Assembly (NCBI RefSeq): GCF_001857965.1
Contig: NZ_CP017774.1
Span: 434,001-498,000 of the forward strand
Length of the DNA stretch: 64,000 nt
Direction of reading: 5' to 3'
Source of the DNA: Flavobacterium commune
GTDB taxonomy: Bacteria > Bacteroidota > Bacteroidia > Flavobacteriales > Flavobacteriaceae
In this document: positions 16,975 to 25,569 of the stretch, in pieces
Layout of the letters: each line of letters opens with the position of its first letter
Numbering within the stretch: position 1 is the first letter of the stretch
Program-made: the position numbers and the translations under genes
Notes under the pieces: model-generated
Database searches by the model: none
The model's input: only the letters and a program-made list of their open reading frames with translations
Told to the model about the DNA's origin: nothing

Positions 16975-17554
16975 TGCTACCAAAAAAATCTCAAACGAAG
17001 ATTTAAACATTTTAAAAGAAGCAATCCGCTTGAGTTCGTCTTCTTACGGATTACAACCTTATAAAGTAATTATAGTGGAGAGTCCTGAATTAAGAGCTAA
17101 AATTCAGCCAGCTGCATGGGGACAATCGCAAATAGTTGAAGCTTCTCACCTTATCATTTTTGCAAATGAAACCCAACTTGACGAACAACACATTGACGAT
17201 TACATTAGCAATATTAGTGAAACCAGAAACATTCCGGTTGATTCATTAGCTGGGTATTCCGATTTCATGAAATCAAAAATCCTAACACTTCCTGAAGACT
17301 CTAAAAATATCTGGACAGCCAAGCAAACTTATTTAGCCTTAGGAAATTTGTTGAATGCAGCTGCGGAATTAAAAATTGACGTTACTCCAATGGAAGGATT
17401 TGTTCCTGAACAGGTAAACGAAATTTTAGGATTAGAAAAACTGGGATTAAACACTTCACTTATTGCAACATTAGGTTACAGACACGAAGAAGACGCCACC
17501 CAACATTATAAAAAAGTTAGAAAATCACAAGACGAATTATTTATCACTCTATAA
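16922..17554 (+). CDS. NAD(P)H-dependent nitroreductase family oxidoreductase
   Basis: A 210-residue FMN enzyme. The N terminus SKFIENQNWRYATKKFD matches the typical start of NfsB/YfkO-like proteins, so the ATG at 16922 is retained even though it lies 53 bases inside marR in another frame. The flavin-binding region is at LSSSSYGLQPYKVIIVES, and GLEKLGLNTSLIATLGYRHEEDA near the C terminus is the family's second conserved block. It reduces nitro-compounds or quinones with NAD(P)H. Its expression should follow the MarR repressor. Confidence 0.85.
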   Translation: MSKFIENQNWRYATKKFDATKKISNEDLNILKEAIRLSSSSYGLQPYKVIIVESPELRAKIQPAAWGQSQIVEASHLIIFANETQLDEQHIDDYISNISETRNIPVDSLAGYSDFMKSKILTLPEDSKNIWTAKQTYLALGNLLNAAAELKIDVTPMEGFVPEQVNEILGLEKLGLNTSLIATLGYRHEEDATQHYKKVRKSQDELFITL

Positions 17555-17582
17555 TTATTAATCAAATTTAAATCAAACAAAA

Positions 17583-18149
17583 ATGAAAAATTTAAAAACA
17601 ATTGCAATAGCATTATTCGTAGCAGCGGCTGGTATTTCAGTAAACGCACAAACTAAAAAAATTGACGCAAAAGCATCTTCTATCAAATGGGTAGGTAAAA
17701 AAGTAACCGGAGAGCACTCTGGAACTGTAAACTTCAAAGACGGAGCTGTAGTATTAAAAGGGAAAAAACTAGTTGGTGGTAGTTTTACTGTTGACATGAC
17801 TTCTCTAACAGCTACTGATTTAACTGGAGAATACCAAGGAAAACTGAATGGTCACCTGAAAGCTGACGATTTCTTTGGAACTGAAAAATTCCCAACTTCT
17901 ACTTTGGTTATCAAAAAAATTGGTGCAAAAGCTAAAGATGTTTATGCTGTAACTGCCGATTTAACTATCAAAGGAATCACTAAACCAGTTAATTTTGAAC
18001 TAGCTGTGAAAGGAAATACTGCTACAACTGCATTCAAAGTGGACAGAACTAAATATGACATTAAATACGGTTCAGGAAACTTCTTCCAAGGTTTAGGAGA
18101 CAAAACTATCAATGACGATTTTGAATTAGCTGTTGCTTTGAAATTCTAA
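17583..18149 (+). CDS. YceI family protein (periplasmic lipocalin-like)
   Basis: 188 residues: a signal peptide (KNLKTIAIALFVAAAGISVNAQ) then one YceI domain with IKWVGKKVTGEHSGTVNF, GGSFTVDMTSL, GHLKADDFFGTEKFPTSTLVI and DRTKYDIKYGSG. YceI proteins form a beta barrel that binds isoprenoid or long hydrophobic ligands in the periplasm. The gene starts 29 bases after the nitroreductase and ends at a strong terminator, so it is probably the third gene of the MarR operon. It shares the same domain and size with the next gene. Confidence 0.88.
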   Translation: MKNLKTIAIALFVAAAGISVNAQTKKIDAKASSIKWVGKKVTGEHSGTVNFKDGAVVLKGKKLVGGSFTVDMTSLTATDLTGEYQGKLNGHLKADDFFGTEKFPTSTLVIKKIGAKAKDVYAVTADLTIKGITKPVNFELAVKGNTATTAFKVDRTKYDIKYGSGNFFQGLGDKTINDDFELAVALKF

Positions 18150-18169
18150 TCATATCCCCATTTTACTTT

Positions 18170-18210
18170 AATAACCCCAGCATTTTTGTTGGGGTTATTT
18201 TTTTATTTTT
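18170..18210 (+). terminator. Rho-independent terminator after first YceI gene
   Basis: AATAACCCC / GGGGTTATT stem with an inner CA/TG extension, then a long T tract. Confidence 0.85.
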
Positions 18211-18342
18211 TTTCAATTCATAACATGCTTTTATTGCTTTTTTAATCAAAATCTTGTGCTTTTATTGTAACTTTGAGAAAACGAACACCTTACAACAATA
18301 ACAACAAACAGAAAATTAGTATTAACTTAAACCATACATAAA

Positions 18343-18909
18343 ATGAAAACCTTAAAACTACTATTCCTGGCTGTTATTTTCTTATTTTCTTTTACAATCG
18401 CAAAAGCGCAGGCTAAAAAAATAGATGTTGCTAAAAGTATTATCACCTGGACAGGGAAAAAAATCACCGGAGAACATGAAGGAACAATAAAATTTAAAGA
18501 AGGTGAACTTATTTTTAAAGACAACAAAGTCACCGGAGGGAATTTTGTTGCTGACATGACCACTCTTGACAACACGGATCAAACCGGAAGTTCAAAAACA
18601 AAACTGGAAGGACACTTAAAATCCGATGATTTTTTTGGAATTTATAACTTCAAAACTTCTATTTTGACTTTCAAAAACATCACCAGCAAAGCAAACAACA
18701 CTTATACTGTAATTGCTACCCTAACCATTAAAGGTATTTCACATCCTGTAATTTTCGATTTGATTGTTAAGGGAAAAACAGCTACAGCTAATTTAAAAAT
18801 TGATCGAACAAAGTATGATATCAAATATGGTTCGGGAAGTTATTTTGATGATTTAGGCGATAAAACCATTTATGATATGTTTGAATTAAAAGTTGACCTG
18901 GTCTTTTAA
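18343..18909 (+). CDS. YceI family protein, paralogue
   Basis: Same length (188 aa) and domain as the preceding gene, with matching blocks TGKKITGEHEGTIKF, GGNFVADMTTLDNTDQTG, GHLKSDDFFG and IDRTKYDIKYGSGSYF. The signal peptide is MKTLKLLFLAVIFLFSFTIAKAQ. The tandem pair is a gene duplication that has diverged well. A strong terminator separates the two, so this copy is probably transcribed on its own from the 190-base gap. The ligand is unknown. Confidence 0.86.
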   Translation: MKTLKLLFLAVIFLFSFTIAKAQAKKIDVAKSIITWTGKKITGEHEGTIKFKEGELIFKDNKVTGGNFVADMTTLDNTDQTGSSKTKLEGHLKSDDFFGIYNFKTSILTFKNITSKANNTYTVIATLTIKGISHPVIFDLIVKGKTATANLKIDRTKYDIKYGSGSYFDDLGDKTIYDMFELKVDLVF

Positions 18910-18952
18910 AATGAATTACAAACAAATCCAAACAATATTTTATACTTGAAAA

Positions 18953-18983
18953 TTTGAAAAATCAAATTACATTTATATATTTG
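18953..18983 (+). promoter_or_regulatory. trp operon promoter (TTTG-N19-TATATTTG)
   Basis: TTTG at 18953-18956 and TATATTTG at 18976-18983, separated by exactly 19 bases, match the full Bacteroidota sigma consensus. The leader peptide ATG is only five bases past the -7 box, so its mRNA is leaderless or nearly so. Confidence 0.75.
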
Positions 18984-18987
18984 CAAT

Positions 18988-19038
18988 ATGAAAACAATTA
19001 CAAATAATACTTGGTGGTGGAACAATTTACGTCAATAG
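18988..19038 (+). CDS. trpL: trp leader peptide (16 aa, three Trp codons)
   Basis: The ORF encodes MKTITNNTWWWNNLRQ, with three consecutive TGG codons at 19012-19020. It lies between the promoter and an intrinsic terminator and stops 123 bases before trpE. Run-length of Trp codons this close to a terminator is the mark of ribosome-mediated attenuation: translation of these codons reports charged tRNA-Trp. Confidence 0.85.
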   Translation: MKTITNNTWWWNNLRQ

Positions 19039-19112
19039 TCGTGAACTAAGCTCCTATAGTATTATTATCTATAAATATAAAAAGGCTTGTCATCACGACA
19101 GGCCTTTTTTTG
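19003..19112 (+). promoter_or_regulatory. trp attenuator: competing RNA structures and terminator
   Basis: Three pairings can be read. AATAATACT (19003-19011, just before the Trp codons) is complementary to AGTATTATT (19058-19066). GTCGTGA (19038-19044) with AAGC (19048-19051) is complementary to TCACGAC (19093-19099) and GCTT (19085-19088), an antiterminator. GGCTTGTC / GACAGGCC (19084-19103) plus a T run is the terminator. The last two exclude each other. Which state a stalled ribosome favours is inferred. Confidence 0.7.
19079..19112 (+). terminator. Attenuator terminator hairpin of trp leader
   Basis: GGCTTGTC-ATC-AC-GACAGGCC stem (one G-T pair) flanked by A and T runs, 41 bases after the leader stop and about 50 bases before trpE. 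Confidence 0.8.
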
Positions 19113-19161
19113 TGCCGAACGAGATTAAAACAAATGCTTACAAATTTTAAATTTATTCCAA

Positions 19162-20562
19162 TTGAAACAATTTAAATTAAATACAAAATTCAAACAAATA
19201 TTGGCTGACACCATAACTCCTGTTAGCGTGTATTTTAAAATAAGAGATAAATTCCCTAATAGTCTTTTGCTGGAAAGCAGTGATTATCACGGAAATGACA
19301 ACAGTTTTTCCTATATCTGTTGCAATCCTATTGCTTCGATAAAGATTGAAAATGAAACTATTTTCAAACAATTCCCTGACGGAACTACCGAAACCATCGC
19401 TATCGATGCTCAAACGAATATTCCGGAAGTAATTCAGCAATTCTCAGGGCAATTTAAGTCGGAGAAAAGCAATTTCAAATTCATCAATAATGGTTTGTTC
19501 GGATACATTTCTTATGATGCGGTTCGTTATTTCGAAAAAGTAACTATCGCCAAAAAAGAAAACAGCAATACCATTCCTGATGTGTATTATGCGGTTTACC
19601 AAAACATCATTGCCATCAATCATTTTAAAAATGAGGCTTATATTTTCTGTCATAGCCTAGACGATAGAAACAACATTGCCGAAATTGAACAATTGATGCA
19701 ATCCCGAAACATTCCTTCCTATAAATTTTCGAAAGAAGGAGAAGGTTTCTCTAATTTGACTGATGAAGAATTCAAGCACAATGTAGCCTTGGCTAAAAAA
19801 CATTGTTTCCGCGGAGATGTGTTCCAATTGGTACTTTCCAGACGATTCACCCAGGGTTTCAAAGGAGATGAATTCAATGTGTACAGAGCCTTAAGAAGCA
19901 TCAACCCATCCCCTTACCTATTCTTTTTTGATTATGGCGATTTCAAAATATTTGGTTCTTCGCCTGAAGCCCAAATTATCGTAAAAAACAGAAAAGCAGA
20001 AATTCATCCTATTGCAGGAACATTCAAGAGAACAGGCGATGATGAAAAAGATGCAGTTTTGGCTAAACAATTATCAGAAGATAAAAAAGAAAATAGCGAA
20101 CACGTCATGTTAGTTGATTTGGCCCGTAACGATTTGAGTCGTCATGGTCATAACGTAAATGTGGAGCGTTACAGAGAAGTACAGTTTTTCTCTCATGTTA
20201 TTCACCTGGTTTCTAAAGTAACAGGACATTTACATGAGGATGCTACCACCATGCAGGTAGTTGCCGATACCTTCCCGGCCGGAACTTTAAGCGGTGCTCC
20301 AAAACACAGAGCGATGCAATTAATAGAAGATTACGAAAAAACAAATCGTAATTTTTACGGTGGCGCCATTGGTTTTATGGATTTTGAAGGCAACTTTAAC
20401 CATGCCATCATGATTCGTACTTTCCTGAGCAAAAACCATCAATTACACTCTCAGGCTGGAGCTGGAATTGTTGCCAGTTCAGATGAAGAAAGCGAAATGC
20501 AAGAAGTATATAACAAATTGAGAGCCTTAAATGCGGCTTTGGATTTAGCAGAAACTATTTAA
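19162..20562 (+). CDS. trpE: Anthranilate synthase component I
   Basis: A 466-residue chorismate-using enzyme that makes anthranilate with TrpG. The start is a TTG at 19162; no ATG fits and the N terminus FKLNTKFKQILADTITPVSVY is that of Flavobacteriia TrpE. LLESS near 36-40 is the site of feedback inhibition by tryptophan. C-terminal catalytic blocks are visible as RGDVFQLVLSRRF, GSSPEAQI, HPIAGTFKRTGD, ENSEHVMLVDLARND and PAGTLSGAPKHRAM. First gene of the trp operon, behind the attenuator. Confidence 0.95.
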   Translation: MKQFKLNTKFKQILADTITPVSVYFKIRDKFPNSLLLESSDYHGNDNSFSYICCNPIASIKIENETIFKQFPDGTTETIAIDAQTNIPEVIQQFSGQFKSEKSNFKFINNGLFGYISYDAVRYFEKVTIAKKENSNTIPDVYYAVYQNIIAINHFKNEAYIFCHSLDDRNNIAEIEQLMQSRNIPSYKFSKEGEGFSNLTDEEFKHNVALAKKHCFRGDVFQLVLSRRFTQGFKGDEFNVYRALRSINPSPYLFFFDYGDFKIFGSSPEAQIIVKNRKAEIHPIAGTFKRTGDDEKDAVLAKQLSEDKKENSEHVMLVDLARNDLSRHGHNVNVERYREVQFFSHVIHLVSKVTGHLHEDATTMQVVADTFPAGTLSGAPKHRAMQLIEDYEKTNRNFYGGAIGFMDFEGNFNHAIMIRTFLSKNHQLHSQAGAGIVASSDEESEMQEVYNKLRALNAALDLAETI

Positions 20563-20577
20563 AATTAAATGACAGAC

Positions 20578-20645
20578 AAAAAGTTAAGAGTTAAATGTTA
20601 AGCGGCAAAACGCATAACCCATAACTCATAACACTCAACTTTAGA
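20578..20645. repeat. Repeat in trpE-trpG gap
   Basis: AAAAGTTAAGAGTTAAATG, then CATAACCCATAACTCATAAC and CACTCAACTTT, partly inverted to one another. This belongs to the simple TTAA-rich dispersed repeats that fill gaps in this genome. Confidence 0.35.
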
Positions 20646-20649
20646 TAAA

Positions 20650-21216
20650 ATGAAAAAAATATTAGTTATAGATAATTACGATAGTTTCACTTACAATCTG
20701 GTGCATTATCTGGAAGATTTAAATTGTGAAGTAACAGTATATAGAAACGATGAATTTGAATTAGACGAAATTGCTCATTTCGACAAAATCCTTCTTTCTC
20801 CTGGACCTGGAATTCCTGATGAGGCAGGTTTATTAAAACCGGTTATTGCCAAATATGGCGCGACCAAAAGTATTTTCGGAGTTTGCCTTGGTCAGCAAGC
20901 CATTGGCGAGGTTTACGGAGGAACGCTTTCTAATTTAGACAAAGTGTATCACGGGGTGGCAACACTGGTAAAAACAGTCGTAGATGACGAAATTTTATTC
21001 CAGGGATTAGATAACGAATTTGAAGTAGGTCGCTACCATTCATGGGTTGTTGATGCAACCTTGCCAGATGTTTTAGAAGCCACTTCTTTTGACGAAAATG
21101 GTCAGGTGATGTCTTTGCGCCACAAAACATTTGATGTTCGCGGAGTGCAATTTCACCCTGAAAGTGTTTTAACTCCTAATGGAAAGAAAATGCTGGAGAA
21201 CTGGGTAAATTCTTAG
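20650..21216 (+). CDS. trpG: Anthranilate synthase component II (glutamine amidotransferase)
   Basis: A 188-residue class I amidotransferase that supplies ammonia to TrpE. The oxyanion loop SPGPGIPDEAG is at 50-60, the nucleophile is C79 in FGVCLGQQAIGE, and the His-Glu pair is in GVQFHPESVLT near the C terminus. It is not fused to trpE or trpD. The 87-base gap from trpE contains a GTTAAG/CTTAAC-type repeat (about 20578-20640). Confidence 0.95.
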   Translation: MKKILVIDNYDSFTYNLVHYLEDLNCEVTVYRNDEFELDEIAHFDKILLSPGPGIPDEAGLLKPVIAKYGATKSIFGVCLGQQAIGEVYGGTLSNLDKVYHGVATLVKTVVDDEILFQGLDNEFEVGRYHSWVVDATLPDVLEATSFDENGQVMSLRHKTFDVRGVQFHPESVLTPNGKKMLENWVNS

Positions 21217-21220
21217 ATTT

Positions 21221-21287
21221 CAGTTTGCAGATTTCAGTAATCAGTTATAAAAAACATTGTGCCTTTGTGCCCTAGTGGCAAAAAAAC
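21221..21287. repeat. Two short dispersed repeats in trpG-trpD gap
   Basis: CAGTTTGCAGATTTCAGTAATCAG (21221-21244; compare 49622-49715) is followed by CATTGTGCCTTTGTGCCCTAG, a relative of the TTTGTG family at 5458-5582. Confidence 0.4.
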
Positions 21288-21293
21288 TTTATA

Positions 21294-22286
21294 ATGAAAA
21301 ACATATTAAACAGATTAATCAATAACGAATTACTTTCTAAAGAGGAAGCTAAAGACGTTTTGGTTAACATTTCTAACGGAAGTTACAATCCGAGCCAAAT
21401 TGCTGCTTTTTTAACTGTATATATGATGCGAAGCATTAGTATTGACGAATTAGCAGGATTTAGAGAAGCACTTCAGGAATTATGTGTTCGTATTGATTTA
21501 TCCGATTACAACACCATTGATTTAGTAGGTACCGGAGGAGACGGAAAGGACACTTTCAACATTTCTACTTTAGCTTCTTTTATAACTGCCGGAGCAGGAA
21601 TAAAAGTAACCAAACACGGTAATTACGGAGTTTCTTCTATTACGGGTTCGAGTAATGTGATGGAAAGTTTAGGAATTAAATTCAGTAATGATTATGATTT
21701 CTTAAAAAAATGTGTGGACCAGGCCGGAATTTGTATTCTGCACGCTCCCCTATTCCATCCTGCTATGAAAAATGTGGGACCTATCCGAAAAGAATTAGGA
21801 GTGAGAACCATTTTCAATATTCTGGGGCCAATGATTAATCCATCATTTCCTAAAAACCAATTGTTAGGGGTTTTCAACCTTGAATTAGCCAGAATGTATG
21901 CTTATCTTTATCAAAATACCGATAGCAATTTCACTATAGTTCATGCCTTAGATGGCTATGATGAAGTATCTTTAACAGGAGCTACAAAAGTGATTACGCA
22001 TAGCACAGAAGGAATGATTAATCCCGAAGATTTTGGTGTTCGTTTAATCCAACAAAGCGAAATTGAAGGCGGTAGCACAGTTGAAGAATCAGCTCAAATG
22101 TTCTTGAATATTATTTCCGGAAAAGGTACTGAAGCGCAAAACAATGTGGTTTGTGCCAATGCGGCTATGGCAATCGCAACAGTTACAGGATGTACTCCAT
22201 TAGAAGGATTTGAACAAGCCAAAGAAAGTTTATTCTCTGGAAAAGGATTGACCGCTTTGAAAAAATTACAAGATTTAAGTAAATAA
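21294..22286 (+). CDS. trpD: Anthranilate phosphoribosyltransferase
   Basis: A 330-residue enzyme joining PRPP to anthranilate. The PRPP-binding GTGGDGKDTFNIST loop lies near 81-94. KHGNYGVSSITGSSNVMESLG follows, then GVRTIFNILGPMINP, both family blocks. Full length and unfused. It is followed by trpC after only three bases, so the two are tightly coupled. Confidence 0.95.
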   Translation: MKNILNRLINNELLSKEEAKDVLVNISNGSYNPSQIAAFLTVYMMRSISIDELAGFREALQELCVRIDLSDYNTIDLVGTGGDGKDTFNISTLASFITAGAGIKVTKHGNYGVSSITGSSNVMESLGIKFSNDYDFLKKCVDQAGICILHAPLFHPAMKNVGPIRKELGVRTIFNILGPMINPSFPKNQLLGVFNLELARMYAYLYQNTDSNFTIVHALDGYDEVSLTGATKVITHSTEGMINPEDFGVRLIQQSEIEGGSTVEESAQMFLNIISGKGTEAQNNVVCANAAMAIATVTGCTPLEGFEQAKESLFSGKGLTALKKLQDLSK

Positions 22287-22289
22287 AAA

Positions 22290-23081
22290 ATGAATATACT
22301 CGATAGAATCATAGTTGACAAAAAAAGAGAAGTCATTCTTAAGAAATCAATCATTCCGGTTTCCCAACTGGAAGCTTCGGTTTTCTTTGGAAAAAAGGCC
22401 ATTTCTTTAAGCAACAATTTAAGAAACAGCAACTCTGGAATCATTGCCGAGCACAAACGTCGTTCGCCTTCTAAGGCCGAAATCAATTATGGTTTTACGG
22501 TGGAAGAAGTGGTAAAAGGATACGAAAGTGCCGGTGCTTGTGGAATTTCGGTTCTAACAGACGGAAAATACTTTGGCGGTTCTTTAGACGATTTATTATT
22601 AGCCAGAGCATCGGTAAATATTCCGTTATTGAGAAAAGAATTCATTGTGGATGAATACCAAATTCTTGAAGCCAAAGCTCATGGAGCCGATTTGATTTTG
22701 CTAATCGCAGCGGTTTTAACCCGCGAAGAAATCAAATCGTTATCTGAATTTGCAAAAAGCCTGGGATTAGAAGTTTTATTGGAAGTTCACAACCAGGAAG
22801 AATTAGAAAAATCGATTACGCCTACATTAGACATGATTGGGGTAAACAATAGAAACCTAAAAACTTTCGAAGTAAGTCTGGATTTCAGCAAGCAATTGGC
22901 TCACCAAATCCCGGATGAATTTGTAAAAGTTTCCGAAAGCGGTATCAGCTCAATTGACGCTATCAACGAACTAAAACCTTATGGTTACAAAGGTTTCCTT
23001 ATAGGTGAAAACTTTATGAAAACCGACAATGCCGGAAAAGCAGCGACGGAATTCATTGAAAAGTTAGAAGTTAGAAGTTAG
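22290..23081 (+). CDS. trpC: Indole-3-glycerol-phosphate synthase
   Basis: A 263-residue TIM barrel that closes the indole ring. The catalytic Lys/Glu regions are visible as IIAEHKRRSPSKAEIN (about 51-66), LLRKEFIVDEYQI, LLEVHNQEEL, IGVNNRNLKTF and SESGISS near the phosphate site. The last residues (LEVRS) are encoded by the start of a GAAGTTAGAAGTTAGAA repeat that continues past the stop, so the natural C terminus may have been altered by the repeat. It begins 3 bases after trpD. Confidence 0.95.
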   Translation: MNILDRIIVDKKREVILKKSIIPVSQLEASVFFGKKAISLSNNLRNSNSGIIAEHKRRSPSKAEINYGFTVEEVVKGYESAGACGISVLTDGKYFGGSLDDLLLARASVNIPLLRKEFIVDEYQILEAKAHGADLILLIAAVLTREEIKSLSEFAKSLGLEVLLEVHNQEELEKSITPTLDMIGVNNRNLKTFEVSLDFSKQLAHQIPDEFVKVSESGISSIDAINELKPYGYKGFLIGENFMKTDNAGKAATEFIEKLEVRS

Positions 23082-23168
23082 AAATTAGATTTCAGAAGGC
23101 AGAAGGCAGAAATTAGAATACAAAGCTTTGTGAACTTTGCGCCTACTTAGTACACTTTGTGGTTAAAA
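23068..23168. repeat. GTTAGAA-type and TTTGTGGTTAAA-type repeats
   Basis: GTTAGAAGTTAGAAATTAG and CAGAAGGCAGAAGGCAGAA (23068-23118, partly inside trpC) precede CAAAGCTTTGTGAACTTTGCG and CACTTTGTGGTTAAA (23120-23167), a copy of the 5458-5582 repeat. Confidence 0.45.
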
Positions 23169-23182
23169 AAAAATAAAACAAA

Positions 23183-23827
23183 ATGAAAACCAAAATCTGT
23201 GGCATGAAATATCCCGATAATATTCTCGAAGTAGGCTCGCTCCTACCCGATTATATGGGATTTATATTTTGGGAAAAATCGGCTCGATTTTTTGACGGCT
23301 ATATTCCTAATTTGCCTCAATCTATCAAAAAAGTAGGGGTTTTTGTCAATGAAACCGTCGAGAATATTATCGATAAAGTTCAAAAAAACGATTTGCAGGC
23401 CGTGCAATTACACGGAAAAGAATCTGTAGAATTTTGTTTAAATTTGAAAACTGAATTTCAGAATCTGAAATTAGTTCCGATTGAAATCATAAAAGTCTTT
23501 TCGGTTGCCGATGATTTTGATTTCTCAGTACTGGCACCATTTGAAGCCGTATGTGATTATTTTCTTTTTGACACCAAAGGAAAATTACCCGGAGGAAACG
23601 GAACTACCTTTGACTGGAAAGTTTTGGAAAACTACCCTTCGAACAAACCTTTCTTCCTGAGTGGCGGAATAGGAATAGAAGAAATGGATGCTGTCAATGC
23701 AATATTAAAAACCAATTTACCCGTTTATGCCATTGATGTAAACAGTAGATTTGAAATAGAACCGGGATTAAAAAACGTACAATTATGTAAAGATGCACTA
23801 AAACGCATTGATACTGATACCAATTAA
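23183..23827 (+). CDS. trpF: Phosphoribosylanthranilate isomerase
   Basis: A 214-residue small TIM barrel carrying out the Amadori rearrangement of PRA. The N-terminal [11 protein letters not shown] has the catalytic Cys6. [44 protein letters not shown] (general acid Asp) and FFLSGGIG follow in the right order. It is not fused to trpC. The preceding 101-base gap is repeat-filled, but direction and order keep it in the operon. Confidence 0.93.
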   Translation: MKTKICGMKYPDNILEVGSLLPDYMGFIFWEKSARFFDGYIPNLPQSIKKVGVFVNETVENIIDKVQKNDLQAVQLHGKESVEFCLNLKTEFQNLKLVPIEIIKVFSVADDFDFSVLAPFEAVCDYFLFDTKGKLPGGNGTTFDWKVLENYPSNKPFFLSGGIGIEEMDAVNAILKTNLPVYAIDVNSRFEIEPGLKNVQLCKDALKRIDTDTN

Positions 23828-23837
23828 AACATATAAA

Positions 23838-25019
23838 ATGTCATACAACGTTGATGAAAAAGGCTATTATGGCCAGTTTGGAGGAGCTTACATTCCTGAA
23901 ATGTTATATCCTAATGTGGAGGAATTACGCCAACAATACCTAAAAATTACAGCTGAACCTGAATTTAAAGCTGAGTTTGACCAATTATTAAAAGATTATG
24001 TAGGACGTCCCAGCCCATTGTATTTTGCAAAAAGACTTTCTGAAAAATACAATACTAAAATCTATCTGAAAAGAGAAGATTTAAATCATACCGGAGCGCA
24101 CAAAATCAACAATACCATTGGACAAATCCTTGTCGCTAAAAAACTAGGCAAAAAACGTATTATTGCCGAAACTGGTGCCGGACAACACGGTGTGGCTACG
24201 GCAACAGTTTGTGCTTTAATGGGCTTGGAATGTATTGTATATATGGGCGAAATTGACATTGCCCGTCAGGCGCCAAACGTTGCCAGAATGAAAATGCTGG
24301 GTGCAACTGTTCGCGCTGCGCTTTCGGGTTCAAGAACGCTAAAAGACGCTACTAACGAAGCCATTCGCGACTGGATTAACAATCCTGTGGATACGCATTA
24401 TATCATTGGTTCTGCAATTGGACCTCATCCTTATCCTGATATGGTAACCCGTTTTCAAAGTGTGATCTCTGAGGAAATCAAATGGCAGTTAAAAGAAAAA
24501 GAAGGTCGTGAAAATCCTGATTATGTAGTGGCTTGTATTGGTGGTGGTAGTAACGCTGCCGGAACTTTTTACCACTTTTTACACGAACCTGAGGTAGGAA
24601 TCATAGCGGTTGAAGCAGCTGGAAAAGGAATCCATTCCGGACACAGTGCTGCAACAAGTAAGCTTGGAAAAGTAGGTATCATCCACGGTTGTAAAACCCT
24701 TTTGATGCAAACTCCTGACGGACAAATTACCGAGCCTTATTCTATCTCGGCTGGTTTGGATTATCCTGGCGTAGGACCTATGCACGCACATTTGGCCGAA
24801 TCAGGTCGTGCGGAGTTTTTCTCTGTTACTGACGATGATGCCATGAATGCAGGTCTTGAATTGTGTAAACTGGAAGGAATCATTCCTGCTATTGAATCTT
24901 CACACGCTTTGGCAGTATTAAACGACAAGAAATTCAAACCCGAAGATGTGGTGGTTATCTGTCTTTCAGGTCGTGGCGATAAAGATTTGAATAACTACAT
25001 AGAATATTTTAAAATATAA
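23838..25019 (+). CDS. trpB: Tryptophan synthase beta subunit
   Basis: A 393-residue PLP enzyme (TrpB1 type) that condenses indole with serine. PLP Lys is K89 in [23 protein letters not shown], the glycine-rich [13 protein letters not shown] phosphate loop and the late ESSHALAVL and LSGRGDKD blocks are all present. The ATG at 23838 gives the normal N terminus ([20 protein letters not shown]). The open frame from 23808 overlaps trpF and is not used. Confidence 0.95.
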   Translation: MSYNVDEKGYYGQFGGAYIPEMLYPNVEELRQQYLKITAEPEFKAEFDQLLKDYVGRPSPLYFAKRLSEKYNTKIYLKREDLNHTGAHKINNTIGQILVAKKLGKKRIIAETGAGQHGVATATVCALMGLECIVYMGEIDIARQAPNVARMKMLGATVRAALSGSRTLKDATNEAIRDWINNPVDTHYIIGSAIGPHPYPDMVTRFQSVISEEIKWQLKEKEGRENPDYVVACIGGGSNAAGTFYHFLHEPEVGIIAVEAAGKGIHSGHSAATSKLGKVGIIHGCKTLLMQTPDGQITEPYSISAGLDYPGVGPMHAHLAESGRAEFFSVTDDDAMNAGLELCKLEGIIPAIESSHALAVLNDKKFKPEDVVVICLSGRGDKDLNNYIEYFKI

Positions 25020-25021
25020 TT

Positions 25022-25105
25022 AGGGCGTTACCCGCCGCGGCGGGTCGGGCTGTACGTTCCCGCTTCCCGATAAAAATCGGGAGAGCTCCACTACCATCCC
25101 TAACG
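25022..25105. repeat. GC-rich dispersed repeat between trpB and the GGCT gene
   Basis: GGGCGTTACCCGCCGCGGCG, GGTCGGGCTGTACGTTCCCGC, then CCGATAAAAATCGGGA and CCATCCCTAACGC. Base composition is far above the AT-rich surroundings, and CCGAT/ATCGG forms a short hairpin. It resembles the GGGCGTT...CCCTAACGC repeat common in Bacteroidota intergenic regions. It sits inside the trp operon. Confidence 0.5.
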
Positions 25106-25142
25106 CAAACAACAAGAACGTTCAATTTTCAAAACAGAACAA

Positions 25143-25463
25143 ATGGAAAAATTATTCGCATACGGAACCTTAAAAAACAAAGAGATTCAGGAAAATATTT
25201 TTGGACGCACTTTAAAAGGAACCCCTGACAGACTCATAGGTTTTGTAATTAACTATATCGAAATTGAAGAGGAATTTGGACTGGAAAAATATCCTATAAT
25301 TGTCGCTACCAATAATCCTGACGATATTGTTACCGGCGTGGTATATGATATTTCCGAAAAAGACGTTTACCTGGCCGATACCTACGAAGGCTTGCACTAC
25401 AAACGCATCGAAGTAACCTTAGAATCCCTGCAAACTGCCTGGGCGTATATTGTTACCAATTAA
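25143..25463 (+). CDS. Gamma-glutamylcyclotransferase-like (AIG2/GGCT) protein
   Basis: A 106-residue GGCT-fold protein. The N-terminal LFAYGTLKN is the substrate-binding loop (YGTL), GRTLKGTPDRLIGF follows, and ADTYEGLHYKRIEV carries the expected catalytic Glu. Such proteins cyclise gamma-glutamyl amines or dipeptides to 5-oxoproline, but the in-vivo substrate here is unknown. It lies between trpB and trpA with repeats on both sides, on the same strand, so it is likely carried on the trp mRNA. No link to tryptophan synthesis is known from the family. Confidence 0.75.
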   Translation: MEKLFAYGTLKNKEIQENIFGRTLKGTPDRLIGFVINYIEIEEEFGLEKYPIIVATNNPDDIVTGVVYDISEKDVYLADTYEGLHYKRIEVTLESLQTAWAYIVTN

Positions 25464-25511
25464 AAACAAACTGACAGCATTAACTTTTAAAGTTAACGTT
25501 TAAAATAATTT

Positions 25512-25569
25512 AACCATTAAGAAAATTAAGAGAATTTAAACTTAACTTATCTTAATTCCCTTAATGGTT
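25512..25569. repeat. AACCATTAAG palindromic repeat before trpA
   Basis: AACCATTAAGAAAATTAAG and CTTAATTCCCTTAATGGTT are the arms of a large inverted repeat. Same family as 3786-3837, 52781-52836 and 59357-59425. Confidence 0.55.

Noticed and set aside
23808..23837. Upstream start for trpB overlapping trpF
   Set aside because: The extra ten residues are not part of TrpB, whose conserved N terminus begins at the ATG at 23838.
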